NCBI RefSeq assembly: GCF_041321155.1
Contig: NZ_JBGGWB010000001.1
Coordinates: forward strand, 1,674,001-1,738,000
Direction: 5' to 3'
Source: Sphingomonas sp. IW22
Lineage (GTDB): Bacteria; Pseudomonadota; Alphaproteobacteria; Sphingomonadales; Sphingomonadaceae
Length of the DNA: 64,000 bases
Part shown: piece by piece, positions 8,837 through 16,427 of the stretch
How the letters are laid out: the number at the start of each line of letters is the position of its first letter
Position numbering within the stretch: position 1 is the stretch's first letter
Made by a program: the position numbers and the translations under genes
Notes under the pieces: model-generated
Told to the model about the DNA's origin: nothing
The model's input: only the letters and a program-made list of their open reading frames with translations
Databases searched by the model: none

Positions 8837-9876
8837 CGCGTACCCCTCACCCGGTCGATCAGGGCTTCGACATGCGCGATCGGCGTGTCGGGCAGGATGC
8901 CGTGGCCCAGATTGAAGACATGCGGGCGATCCGCAAATGCCGCCAGGATGCGGTCGACCGCGCGCGCCAGCGTGTCGCCGCCAGCGATCAGCGCCAGCGG
9001 GTCAAGATTGCCCTGCACCGGCATGCCTGCCGGCAGCGCTCGCGCAGCCCATTCGGGCGCGACGGTTTCGTCGACACCGACCGCATCGACGCCGGTCTGG
9101 GTGGCATAGTCGACCAGCTTGGCCCCCGCTCCCTTTGGAAAGCCGATGATGACCAGTTCCGGGCAACGCGCGCGCAGTCCGGCCACGATCGCGGCATTGG
9201 GCGCAATGACCCAGCGTTCGAACTGTTCGGGGCTGAGCGTCCCGGCCCAGCTGTCGAACAGCTGCACCGCCTCCACGCCCGATTCATGCTGGCGGGCCAG
9301 ATATTCGATCGTGGTGGCGACGATCCGGTCGATCAGCCGCTGCATCGCGGCCGCATCGCCATAGGCCAGCCGTCGCGCCGCTTCCTGAGTCCGACTGCCC
9401 TGCCCCGCAATCATATAGGTGGCGACCGTCCAGGGCGATCCTGCAAAGCCAAGGAAGGTGACTTCGGGCGGCAATACGCCCGCGATTTTCTCGACCGCAG
9501 CGTAAACGGGATCCAGCGTATCGGGTGCGCCGGGCGTCAGCGCGTCGATCGCCGCGCCATCGGCCAGCGGTGGTGCCAGTCGCGGGCCTTCGCCGGTTTC
9601 GAACCATAGATCCTGACCCAGCGCCATCGGCACGGTCAGAATGTCGGAAAACAGGATCGCACCGTCGAAACCGAAGCGGCGGATTGGTTGCAGCGTGATT
9701 TCACAGGCGGATTCCGGGTCCAGCGCCATCGCCAGGAACCCGCCCTTTTCCGCGCGTAACGCTCTGTATTCAGGCAGATAACGTCCGGCCTGACGCATGA
9801 GCCACATTGGCGGAATCGACTGACGTTCGCCTTTTAGGGTCGCGAGCAACGGGCGGTGTGCGGGGGAACGGCGCAA
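8833..9876 (-). CDS. hemE: Uroporphyrinogen decarboxylase HemE
   Basis: HemE decarboxylates the four acetate groups of uroporphyrinogen III to give coproporphyrinogen III in heme synthesis. I place the start at the TTG at 9876, which has AAGGAAG five bases upstream and gives 347 residues, a normal length. The frame stays open another 102 bases, but that would extend into the origin region with an atypical leader. Signature sequences include WLMRQAGRYLPEYR near the N-terminus and GFAGSPWT. hemE flanks oriC in Caulobacter and Rickettsia, and the same arrangement appears here. Confidence 0.95.
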   Translation of the reverse strand: MRRSPAHRPLLATLKGERQSIPPMWLMRQAGRYLPEYRALRAEKGGFLAMALDPESACEITLQPIRRFGFDGAILFSDILTVPMALGQDLWFETGEGPRLAPPLADGAAIDALTPGAPDTLDPVYAAVEKIAGVLPPEVTFLGFAGSPWTVATYMIAGQGSRTQEAARRLAYGDAAAMQRLIDRIVATTIEYLARQHESGVEAVQLFDSWAGTLSPEQFERWVIAPNAAIVAGLRARCPELVIIGFPKGAGAKLVDYATQTGVDAVGVDETVAPEWAARALPAGMPVQGNLDPLALIAGGDTLARAVDRILAAFADRPHVFNLGHGILPDTPIAHVEALIDRVRGTR

Positions 9877-10030
9877 ACAGGCTTCCTTCAGGCAACAAAC
9901 AAAGACTCTATCTGGATGTGGATAGAGGTTGGCGCGTGGATATCGTGGCTTAGATTCAGCCACCGAAAATGCCAACAACTTGACCCGAATGACTCAGCGG
10001 CGGTGCTGCGATTCGAATCTTTCATACACA

Positions 10031-10039
10031 TTATCCACA
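10031..10039 (+). promoter_or_regulatory. Perfect DnaA box
   Basis: TTATCCACA is identical to the strong DnaA-binding consensus. It is followed three bases later by an inverted near-match at 10043-10051, making a closely spaced back-to-back pair in the candidate origin. Confidence 0.85.
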
Positions 10040-10153
10040 GCCTGTGGATGAAAATCGGGTCCGGCTGACGAAATGTGAGTCACTTGTGGACGAATCGGCG
10101 GTTCATCCACGCCTTGGCGGCTGGCACGAGTTGCGCTAGCGACTCTCCCCATG

Positions 10154-10162
10154 TTTTCCACA
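10154..10162 (+). promoter_or_regulatory. DnaA box variant
   Basis: TTTTCCACA differs from the DnaA consensus at one position. It lies 14 bases before the chosen GTG start of the dikinase regulator gene, at the right edge of the candidate origin. Confidence 0.65.
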
Positions 10163-10176
10163 GATCGGTCCAGCCG

Positions 10177-10989
10177 GTGAACCGCCTGCACCTTCATCTC
10201 CTGTCAGATTCGACCGGTGAGACGCTGGAGAACATCGCCAAAGCGGCGTTGGCCCAGTATGATGACGTCGAAACGCTGCGCCATTTCTGGCCGATGGTGC
10301 GGTCGGAAGCGCATCTGGAGCGCATCCTTCAGGAAATCGCCCAGAACCCCGGCTTGGTTCTGTTTACACTGGTCAATCCGGTGATCCGCCGCACGCTGGA
10401 GGCGCGTTGCCGGGCCATGGGTCTGCCTGCCGTCGCCCCGCTGGACGGGGTGAATGCGGCGCTTTCCGGCCTGTTGGGAGAGGCTGCCAATGCGCGGCCG
10501 GGGCGTCAGCACATGTTGGACGCGGCCTATTTCGCGCGTGTGGATGCCATTCAGTTCACCATCGCCCATGATGACGGCCTGAACTGGGAAAACTGGGAAG
10601 AGGCGGAAATCGTGCTGGCGGGCGTCAGCCGGTCGTCGAAAACGCCGACATCGATTTACCTGGCCAATCGCGGATTCAAGGTCGCGAACATCCCCATCGT
10701 TATCGAAAGCCCGCCGCCGACCAAGCTGTTCGAACTGAAAAACCCGCTGGTCGTAGGGTTGACCACCAGTGCCGACCGCCTGATCCAGGTGCGGCGCAAT
10801 CGCCTGCTCAGCCTTAATCAGGCGCCGGAAACCGATTATGTCGATCAGGAAGCCGTTGGCCGGGAAGTCGCCTATGCCCGGCGCATGTTCGCCGACAATG
10901 GCTGGCCGGTGATCGACGTCACCCGCCGCTCGATCGAGGAAACGGCTGCGGCGGTCATCACTCTTTATCAGGCGCAACGACCGCGATGA
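10177..10989 (+). CDS. Pyruvate,phosphate dikinase / PEP synthase regulatory protein (bifunctional kinase/pyrophosphorylase)
   Basis: A DUF299-family enzyme that controls pyruvate,phosphate dikinase or PEP synthase by ADP-dependent phosphorylation and Pi-dependent dephosphorylation of a threonine. The 270-residue protein starts at the GTG at 10177 with the family opening LHLLSDSTGETL. The P-loop-like GVSRSSKT is at 149-156. A start at 10075 is possible, but it would read through the DnaA boxes and add 34 residues not expected in the family. It is the RP001-type gene that flanks oriC on the side opposite hemE, and its stop overlaps the maf start. Confidence 0.93.
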   Translation: MNRLHLHLLSDSTGETLENIAKAALAQYDDVETLRHFWPMVRSEAHLERILQEIAQNPGLVLFTLVNPVIRRTLEARCRAMGLPAVAPLDGVNAALSGLLGEAANARPGRQHMLDAAYFARVDAIQFTIAHDDGLNWENWEEAEIVLAGVSRSSKTPTSIYLANRGFKVANIPIVIESPPPTKLFELKNPLVVGLTTSADRLIQVRRNRLLSLNQAPETDYVDQEAVGREVAYARRMFADNGWPVIDVTRRSIEETAAAVITLYQAQRPR

Positions 10990-11582
10990 CACTGACCCTT
11001 GCTTCCCAAAGCGCCAGCCGCCGCGCGATGCTGACCGCCGCCGGTGTCCCGCATGAAGCGGTCGCCGCACTGGTGGATGAGGATGCGGCAAAGGCCAGCT
11101 TTGCCGCGCGCGGCCTGTCGCCGCGCGACACCGCCGATGCACTGGCCGAGCTTAAGGCCGCCAAGGTCGCGTCGCTGGGTGTGCCGGGACTGGTGCTGGG
11201 TTGCGATTCGATCGTCGCGCTGCCCGACGGGCGCCTGCTCGACAAGCCGGTCGACCGCGACGACGCGGCGGCGCATCTGCGCGCCATGTCAGGGACCACG
11301 CACGAGCTTTACAGTGCGGCGGTGATTTTCGAGGGCGGTCGCGCGGTCTGGCGCCATATCGACCGGGCACGGATGAGCGTTCGCACGCTGTCGGACACCT
11401 TTATCGACCGCTATCTCGATGCCGAATGGCCCGTCATTTCCGGATGTGTGGGCTGTTACCGGATCGAGGGGCCAGGCGTTCAGTTGTTCGCGCGTGTCGA
11501 TGGAAGCCACTTCACAATTTTGGGGATGCCGTTGTTGCCCTTGCTCGATTACCTCCGCACGCGCGGCCTGATGCCGGCATGA
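10986..11582 (+). CDS. maf: Maf-like nucleotide pyrophosphatase
   Basis: Maf/HAM1-superfamily enzymes hydrolyse non-canonical or modified nucleoside triphosphates to the monophosphate. The 198-residue protein opens with LTLASQSASRRAML (expected LASxSxxR motif) and has the catalytic-region sequences GCDSIV and DKPVDRDDA. It overlaps the preceding gene by 4 bases and aroE by 4 bases (ATGA), part of a tightly packed maf-aroE-coaE-dnaQ run that is conserved beside alphaproteobacterial origins. Confidence 0.93.
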   Translation: MTLTLASQSASRRAMLTAAGVPHEAVAALVDEDAAKASFAARGLSPRDTADALAELKAAKVASLGVPGLVLGCDSIVALPDGRLLDKPVDRDDAAAHLRAMSGTTHELYSAAVIFEGGRAVWRHIDRARMSVRTLSDTFIDRYLDAEWPVISGCVGCYRIEGPGVQLFARVDGSHFTILGMPLLPLLDYLRTRGLMPA

Positions 11583-12391
11583 CCATGGCTTATGCGGAAG
11601 TGATCGGCGACCCGATCGCCCATACGAAATCGCCGGTCATTCACGGTTTCTGGCTGAAGGCGCTGGGGATCGAAGCCGACTATCGCGCGACGCATGTGAC
11701 CAGCGATGAGCTGAGCGCCTATTTCGCGCGCCGGACCCTCGACCCTGACTGGCGGGGCTGCAACATCACCCTGCCCCACAAGGAGGCGGCGCTGGCGCAT
11801 GTCGCCGATCCGGGCGATGTGCGCGGGTCCATCGGCGCGATCAACACCGTGTTTCGCAATGAAAGTGGCGAGATCGTCGGCACCAATACCGATGCCGCGG
11901 GCTTTTACGCTCCGCTGGCCGATACCGATCTGGCGGGCGGACATGCCGTTGTTATCGGATCGGGCGGTGCGGCGCGGGCGATCCTGTTCGCATTGTCGCG
12001 CATCGGCATCGGCGCGGTCACGCTGATGGCGCGCAATCCGCTGAAGGGTGCGGGCCTGCTCGCCGCATTCGGGCTGAAGGGTGACGTGGTCGATTTTGCC
12101 GCCCCGCTTCCCCCGGCGGATCTGGTCGTCAACGCCAGCCCGCTTGGCATGAAGGGGCAGGCGCCGCTGTCGGTCGATCTGTCGCCGCTGCCCCAAAGCG
12201 CCATCGTGTATGACATTGTCTATGCGCCGCTGGAAACCGAGCTGCTTCGCGCGGCGCGGGTGCGGGATCTGGCGACGATCGACGGACTGGAGATGCTGAT
12301 CGGCCAGGCGGCCGCCGCGTTCGAGCTGTTCTTCGACGCGGCACCGCCACGCGCGCGCGACGGCGAACTGCGCGTCTTGCTGACGACATGA
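11579..12391 (+). CDS. aroE: Shikimate dehydrogenase AroE
   Basis: AroE reduces 3-dehydroshikimate to shikimate with NADPH in the chorismate pathway. The 270-residue protein has the shikimate-binding HTKSP region (15-19), NITLPHKE with catalytic K68, and the NADP-binding turn GSGGAARAI. The frame is open far upstream, but the ATG at 11579 overlaps the maf stop in an ATGA arrangement and begins the conserved domain, so it is the natural start. It overlaps coaE by 4 bases. Confidence 0.97.
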   Translation: MTMAYAEVIGDPIAHTKSPVIHGFWLKALGIEADYRATHVTSDELSAYFARRTLDPDWRGCNITLPHKEAALAHVADPGDVRGSIGAINTVFRNESGEIVGTNTDAAGFYAPLADTDLAGGHAVVIGSGGAARAILFALSRIGIGAVTLMARNPLKGAGLLAAFGLKGDVVDFAAPLPPADLVVNASPLGMKGQAPLSVDLSPLPQSAIVYDIVYAPLETELLRAARVRDLATIDGLEMLIGQAAAAFELFFDAAPPRARDGELRVLLTT

Positions 12392-12990
12392 CCTGGCCGA
12401 TCCGGCTGGGCCTGACCGGCTCGATCGGGATGGGCAAATCGACGGTCGCGACGATGTTCGCCGACCTTGGCGTGCCCGTTTTCGACGCCGATGCCGAAGT
12501 CCACCGGTTGCAGGGTGCGGGCGGCGCGCTGCTTGGCGCGATCGAGGCGGCCTTTCCCGGCGCCACCGGCCCGGACGGCGTCGACCGGGCAGCGCTGGGC
12601 CGTGCGGTGTTCGACGATCCGGCGGCGCTGTCGCGGCTGGAATCGATCGTTCACCCGGCGGTCGCCGATGCCCGCGCGGCGTTTCTGGCTGCTAATTCAG
12701 ACGCGCCGGTGGTGCTGCTCGACATTCCGCTGCTGTTTGAAAAATCGGGCTGGCGCGATGTCGACAAGATCGCCGTCGTCTCTGCGCCCGCGCCCATTCA
12801 GCGCGCACGGGTGCTGGCCCGACCCGGCATGACGCCAGAGCGGTTCGAGGCGATCCTCTCGCGCCAAATGCCCGATGCCGAAAAGCGCGCCCGCGCCGAT
12901 TTCGTCATCCCCACCGGCGGCCCGCTCGAGGACACGCGTGTGGCGGTGGCGGCGGTCCTCGCTTGCCTCAATCCACCGCAGGGTGAATAA
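12388..12990 (+). CDS. coaE: Dephospho-CoA kinase CoaE
   Basis: CoaE phosphorylates the 3'-OH of dephospho-CoA in the last step of coenzyme A synthesis. The 200-residue protein has the P-loop GLTGSIGMGKST (8-19), the following FDADAEVH segment and VLLDIPLLFE in the lid/substrate region. Overlaps aroE by 4 bases and is followed six bases later by dnaQ. Confidence 0.97.
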   Translation: MTWPIRLGLTGSIGMGKSTVATMFADLGVPVFDADAEVHRLQGAGGALLGAIEAAFPGATGPDGVDRAALGRAVFDDPAALSRLESIVHPAVADARAAFLAANSDAPVVLLDIPLLFEKSGWRDVDKIAVVSAPAPIQRARVLARPGMTPERFEAILSRQMPDAEKRARADFVIPTGGPLEDTRVAVAAVLACLNPPQGE

Positions 12991-12996
12991 GGGGTC

Positions 12997-13701
12997 ATGC
13001 GCGAGATCGTGTTCGACACTGAAACGACGGGCCTGAGTTTCCCCGGCGGCGACCGGCTTGTCGAAATCGGCTGTGTCGAGCTGGTGAACCGGGTCGAGAC
13101 GGGGCGCGTCTTTCACGTCTATCTGAACCCCGACCGCTCAATGCCGGCAGAGGCGCAGGCGGTGCATGGCCTGTCGGACGCTTTTCTGGCCGACAAGAAG
13201 CGGTTTCACGACCATGTCGAGGAACTGCTGGATTTCATCGGCGACTCGCCGATGGTCGCGCATAATGCGGGGTTCGACTTCGCCTTTCTGAACGGTGAGT
13301 TGGGCAAATGCGGGCGGCCTGCCGTGTGCATGACGCGCATGGTCGATACGCTGATGATCGCGCGCCAACGGCTGCCGGGCGCAAAGCACACACTGGACGC
13401 ACTGTGCAGCCGGTTCGGCATCGACCGCAGCCGCCGGGTTTTGCACGGGGCGTTGCTCGACGCCCAGTTGCTCGCACAGGTCTATGTCGAATTATCGGGT
13501 GGGCGCCAGATCGGATTTGGCCTGATGGCAGAGCCGGTGGTCGCAGCCGAAGCACCGGTAATCGCCGCCGTCACGCGGGCACCGACCCGCCCGCCGCGCG
13601 TTTTTTCAGCATCGGCCGAGGAACTTGCGCGCCACGCAGCCTTTATCGCCGGTCTCAAGGACCCGCTCTGGGTCGTTGACGCCCCCGTGGCCGCAACCTA
13701 G
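12997..13701 (+). CDS. dnaQ: DNA polymerase III epsilon subunit (3'-5' proofreading exonuclease)
   Basis: Epsilon is the proofreading exonuclease of the replicative polymerase. The 234-residue protein has all DEDDh catalytic residues: D7 and E9 in FDTETTG, D94 in HNAGFD, H150 and D155 in HGALLDAQLLA. The C-terminal part after residue 170 is the flexible tail that binds the polymerase alpha subunit. It is the last gene of the maf-aroE-coaE-dnaQ cluster; the gap to hpf is 30 bases with a strong ribosome binding site for hpf. Confidence 0.96.
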   Translation: MREIVFDTETTGLSFPGGDRLVEIGCVELVNRVETGRVFHVYLNPDRSMPAEAQAVHGLSDAFLADKKRFHDHVEELLDFIGDSPMVAHNAGFDFAFLNGELGKCGRPAVCMTRMVDTLMIARQRLPGAKHTLDALCSRFGIDRSRRVLHGALLDAQLLAQVYVELSGGRQIGFGLMAEPVVAAEAPVIAAVTRAPTRPPRVFSASAEELARHAAFIAGLKDPLWVVDAPVAAT

Positions 13702-13731
13702 GTCGCCGCCACAACAAGAAGGAGAAGGAAG

Positions 13732-14328
13732 ATGGACGTCCGTGTATCGGGACATCAGGTGGAAACCGGTGATGCGCTCAAGACCCACGTGACCGACCGT
13801 CTCCAGGGGATCGCCGACAAATATTTCTCTCGCGCGATTTCGGCCCAGGTGGTGTTCGGCAAGGGGCCACACGATTACGGCTTTACCTGCGACATCGTCT
13901 CGCACGTCATGCAGGGCCTGATCCTGAAGAGCTCGAATCAGGGACAGGACGCACATGGTGCGTTCGACGGTGCTGCCGACAAGATCGAAAAGCAGCTTCG
14001 CCGCTATATGCGCCGCCTGAAGGACCGGAACGCGGGACAGGCGATCAGCGCCGCCGAATCCATGGCCTATGACAATGGCTATGACGCGGGATACACCGTG
14101 TTCGGCGGCGATGCGGAGGAAGAGATCGAGGTGGCGGACGCGCCCCCGATCATCGCCGAAACGCGCGTCGACGTGCCGTCTGCCAGCGTCAGCGACGCGG
14201 TGATGATGCTCGACCTGCGCAACACCAACGCGCTGCTGTTCAAGAATCTGGGCACCGGCAACTACAACATGGTCTATCGCCGCCATGACGGCACGATCGG
14301 TTGGGTCGAACCCAATCGCGCGGGATGA
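13732..14328 (+). CDS. hpf: Ribosome hibernation promoting factor, long form
   Basis: Long HPF dimerises 70S ribosomes into inactive 100S particles in stationary phase. The 198-residue protein has the N-terminal S30AE domain (about 1-110), which occupies the mRNA/tRNA channel. A linker leads to the C-terminal dimerisation domain (about 140-195), recognisable by VSDAVMMLDLRNTNALLF and the final WVEPNRAG-type ending. A strong AAGAAGGAGAAGG binding site precedes the ATG. It is followed at once by ptsN, as in many proteobacteria. Confidence 0.95.
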   Translation: MDVRVSGHQVETGDALKTHVTDRLQGIADKYFSRAISAQVVFGKGPHDYGFTCDIVSHVMQGLILKSSNQGQDAHGAFDGAADKIEKQLRRYMRRLKDRNAGQAISAAESMAYDNGYDAGYTVFGGDAEEEIEVADAPPIIAETRVDVPSASVSDAVMMLDLRNTNALLFKNLGTGNYNMVYRRHDGTIGWVEPNRAG

Positions 14329-14329
14329 C

Positions 14330-14797
14330 GTGACCGACCTGAGCGATCTTATCGCCCCTGACGCTATCCGGATCGACATCGCAGCGGGCAACAAGAAGAC
14401 GCTGTTTCAGACCCTTGGCACCGTCGCGGGAGAGGTGATGAACCTCGACCCGCGACGGGTAACCGACGGTCTGATGGCGCGAGAGCGGCTGGGCTCGACC
14501 GGATTCGGCGGCGGCATCGCCATTCCCCACGCCCGGATCGAGGGGGTACGCCGTGTCCGCGGCCTGTTCGCGCGCCTGACGTCGCCGGTGGATTTCCATG
14601 CGATCGACGGGCTGCCCGTCGATCTGCTCTTGCTGCTGGTATCGCCGGTCGATGCCGGTGGCACGCATTTGAAGGCTCTGGCGCGCGTGTCGCGTCTGCT
14701 GCGGGACAGCAGCTTTGCCGACAAGCTGCGTGGCGCGGGGTCGCGCGATGCCATCTATGCGTTGCTGACGGGTGTCGAGGCACGCGATGCCGCCTGA
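14330..14797 (+). CDS. ptsN: PTS IIA-like nitrogen regulatory protein PtsN
   Basis: EIIA-Ntr, the last phosphate acceptor of the nitrogen-related phosphotransferase system; it regulates rather than transports. Taken from the GTG at 14330 the protein has 155 residues. Phosphorylatable H67 lies in GGIAIPHARI and the core sequences LLLLVSPVDAGGTHLKALARVS follow. An upstream ATG lies inside hpf and would add 15 unrelated residues. It begins one base after the hpf stop and overlaps the thioesterase gene slightly. Confidence 0.94.
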   Translation: MTDLSDLIAPDAIRIDIAAGNKKTLFQTLGTVAGEVMNLDPRRVTDGLMARERLGSTGFGGGIAIPHARIEGVRRVRGLFARLTSPVDFHAIDGLPVDLLLLLVSPVDAGGTHLKALARVSRLLRDSSFADKLRGAGSRDAIYALLTGVEARDAA

Positions 14798-15245
14798 AGG
14801 CTCGGGTGAGTCGGCGCATTTCCGCGCGCTCGAATCGCTTTACGCCGCTGCCCCGATCAACCGGCTGTTCGAATCGCGGCTGGAGATTCCCGAAGCGGGC
14901 GTCGCGCGCATCCATTTCGACATCGACCCGCGCTTTTTCCACGCGGCTGGGGCAGCGCATGGCACCAGCTATTTCAAGCTGCTCGACGATGCGGCATTTT
15001 ATGCGATCAACAGCCTGGTCACCGACCGGTTCATGCTGACCACCCAGTTCAACCTGCTGTTCACGCGCCCGCTCGGTGCGGGGCCGGTCGTTGCCGAGGG
15101 TCGCTGGATCAGCGGCAAGCGCCGGGTTTTCGTCGGCGACGCCCGGTTGATCGACGCCGACGGGGAAGAGGCCGCGCGCGGGACCGGCACGTTCATGCGC
15201 TCCCGCATCCCACTTGCGACACTCCCCGGCTATTCGCGGCCATGA
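14787..15245 (+). CDS. PaaI-family hotdog thioesterase
   Basis: A single hotdog-fold domain, 152 residues from the ATG at 14787, which has GAGG seven bases upstream. HAAGAAHGTSYFKLLDDAAFYA is the central helix region with the HG motif typical of PaaI/4HBT thioesterases. The strands at 95-140 end in TGTFM. It probably hydrolyses an acyl-CoA; the substrate is unknown. It overlaps ptsN at the 5' end and DUF1491 at the 3' end, so it shares their transcript. Confidence 0.85.
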   Translation: MPPEGSGESAHFRALESLYAAAPINRLFESRLEIPEAGVARIHFDIDPRFFHAAGAAHGTSYFKLLDDAAFYAINSLVTDRFMLTTQFNLLFTRPLGAGPVVAEGRWISGKRRVFVGDARLIDADGEEAARGTGTFMRSRIPLATLPGYSRP

Positions 15246-15571
15246 CACGCCTGACCAGCGCGGTGCGGGTGTCGGCGCTGGTGCGGCGGGTCCACAATGC
15301 CGGCGGCAGCGCGATGGTGCTGGCCAAGGGCGATGCCATGGCCGGCGCGATCCTGATCCTGTTGCTCGACCGCGGTGAGCGGCCGCGCTTTCGCGAACGC
15401 GGGCTCGGCGTGGAGGGCCAACTGATCGAGTCGGGGCCGCGCGATGCCGATTCGCAAACCGCTTCTGACTATTGGCGGCGGCGACGCGAAAGGGACCCCG
15501 ATTTGTGGGTTGTGGAGGTCGATGTCGCAGATGGCGAGCGCTTTGCCGACGAAACCATCGCGGCGGGTTGA
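15242..15571 (+). CDS. DUF1491 family protein
   Basis: A 109-residue protein with no signal or membrane segment, recognised as DUF1491, a small alphaproteobacterial family of unknown function. It shows VRVSALVRRVHNAGGSAMVL near the start and the central YWRRRRERDPDLWVVEVD. The start overlaps the preceding stop by 4 bases, completing the hpf-ptsN-thioesterase-DUF1491 run. The function cannot be inferred from sequence. Confidence 0.85.
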   Translation: MTRLTSAVRVSALVRRVHNAGGSAMVLAKGDAMAGAILILLLDRGERPRFRERGLGVEGQLIESGPRDADSQTASDYWRRRRERDPDLWVVEVDVADGERFADETIAAG

Positions 15572-15583
15572 CATCGTTGCATC

Positions 15584-15622
15584 GCACAACGAATAGGCGC
15601 GCTTCGTTTTAGCGCGTTGTGC
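15584..15622 (+). other. Inverted repeat after the DUF1491 operon
   Basis: GCACAACG (15584-15591) pairs with CGTTGTGC (15615-15622), with an inner GCGC/GCGC pair possible and TTCGTTTTA in the loop. It begins 12 bases after the DUF1491 stop. It may be the operon end or part of a leader for the hydrolase gene. There is no T-run after it. Confidence 0.35.
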
Positions 15623-15739
15623 TGACGGGGTGCGATCCCGGCGGTGACGCAGTCGGGGGGAAGCCCGGCGCCGGTGTCCGTCCATTGAAGTGACGGTTTC
15701 GACCCGCGTCGCGCGCCAACCGCACATGTATGACCTGAA

Positions 15740-16390
15740 ATGACGCAATGGGCACACGCCGCATCGCTCGCGGCGGTGACATTTTGTGCAGCCATCTCGG
15801 TATGCATTTCCACGCCGGGCTTCGCGCTCGGCATGTCGGGGCAGGTAATGAACGCCCCCTATCCCACCACGGTTCCGACCCCGCCCTCGCCCATCGTCCC
15901 CGCCGAATGGACGCGCGAGGAGCCGGCCGATACGGCCATGGCCGCAACCACTACCGCATCGGCAACAACCGCCGATTTCGACACGCTTCGTGAAGCAGTC
16001 GCGGCACAGGCAGTGCCCGCGCGGATCGATCGCGAGCTCAAGTGCCTGGCGACCGGCATTTATTTCGAATCCAAGGGTGAGCCGCTGCACGGTCAGCTGG
16101 CGGTCGCGGAGGTGATCCTGAACCGTGCGCGTTCGGGCCGCTTTCCGTCGGATGTGTGCAAGGTGCTGACCCAGCGCGGTCAGTTCAGCTTCGTGCGCGG
16201 CGGCCGTTTGCCGGGTGTGGCGGCGAGCAAGACCGCGTGGCGCACGGCAGTCGCCGTGGCACAGGTCGCGCGACGGCAGCTTTGGGAAAGCGATGCGCCC
16301 AAGGCGCTCTATTTCCACGCCCGCCACGTGTCGCCCAGCTGGAACCGTGCGAAGGTGGCGATGCTCGGCAATCACGTATTCTACCGCTGA
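15740..16390 (+). CDS. Secreted cell wall hydrolase (SleB/CwlJ family)
   Basis: A periplasmic peptidoglycan hydrolase of the Hydrolase_2 (SleB/CwlJ) family, a lytic transglycosylase-like fold. The 216-residue protein has an N-terminal signal peptide (hydrophobic 6-29), a Pro/Thr/Ala-rich linker (about 40-80) and the catalytic domain from about 95. E110 in ATGIYFESKGEP is the expected catalytic acid. VILNRARSGRFP and the terminal HVFYR are family features. It probably acts in peptidoglycan remodelling; the family is known from spore germination, but this non-spore context implies a general role. Confidence 0.9.
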   Translation: MTQWAHAASLAAVTFCAAISVCISTPGFALGMSGQVMNAPYPTTVPTPPSPIVPAEWTREEPADTAMAATTTASATTADFDTLREAVAAQAVPARIDRELKCLATGIYFESKGEPLHGQLAVAEVILNRARSGRFPSDVCKVLTQRGQFSFVRGGRLPGVAASKTAWRTAVAVAQVARRQLWESDAPKALYFHARHVSPSWNRAKVAMLGNHVFYR

Positions 16391-16401
16391 GCCTTTTGTT
16401 C

Positions 16402-16416
16402 GTTCTGTAAATGTTC
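16402..16416 (+). promoter_or_regulatory. LexA (SOS) box upstream of mmcB
   Basis: GTTC-TGTAAAT-GTTC matches the alphaproteobacterial LexA direct-repeat operator GTTC-N7-GTTC exactly. It lies 11 bases before the mmcB ATG and implies DNA-damage induction. Confidence 0.8.
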
Positions 16417-16427
16417 TAGAAACGGGC

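Larger units (their letters stand above)
9877..10176. other. oriC: Candidate chromosomal replication origin (oriC)
   Basis: This gene-free 300-base stretch lies between divergent hemE and the dikinase regulator gene, the known oriC neighbourhood in several alphaproteobacteria. It contains a perfect DnaA box TTATCCACA (10031-10039) and TTTTCCACA (10154-10162). Near-matches occur on the minus strand at 9917-9925 (CTATCCACA), 10043-10051 (TCATCCACA) and 10085-10093 (TCGTCCACA), and on the plus strand at 10103-10111 (TCATCCACG). Six GANTC sites occur between 9904 and 10145. Genes read away from this point on both sides. The AT-rich unwinding element is not obvious by eye; 9999-10040 is the best candidate. 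Confidence 0.85.

Noticed and set aside
11201..11578. Extended aroE start 126 codons upstream
   Set aside because: It overlaps maf in another frame and is Arg/Ala-rich. The ATGA overlap at 11579 gives a normal-length AroE.
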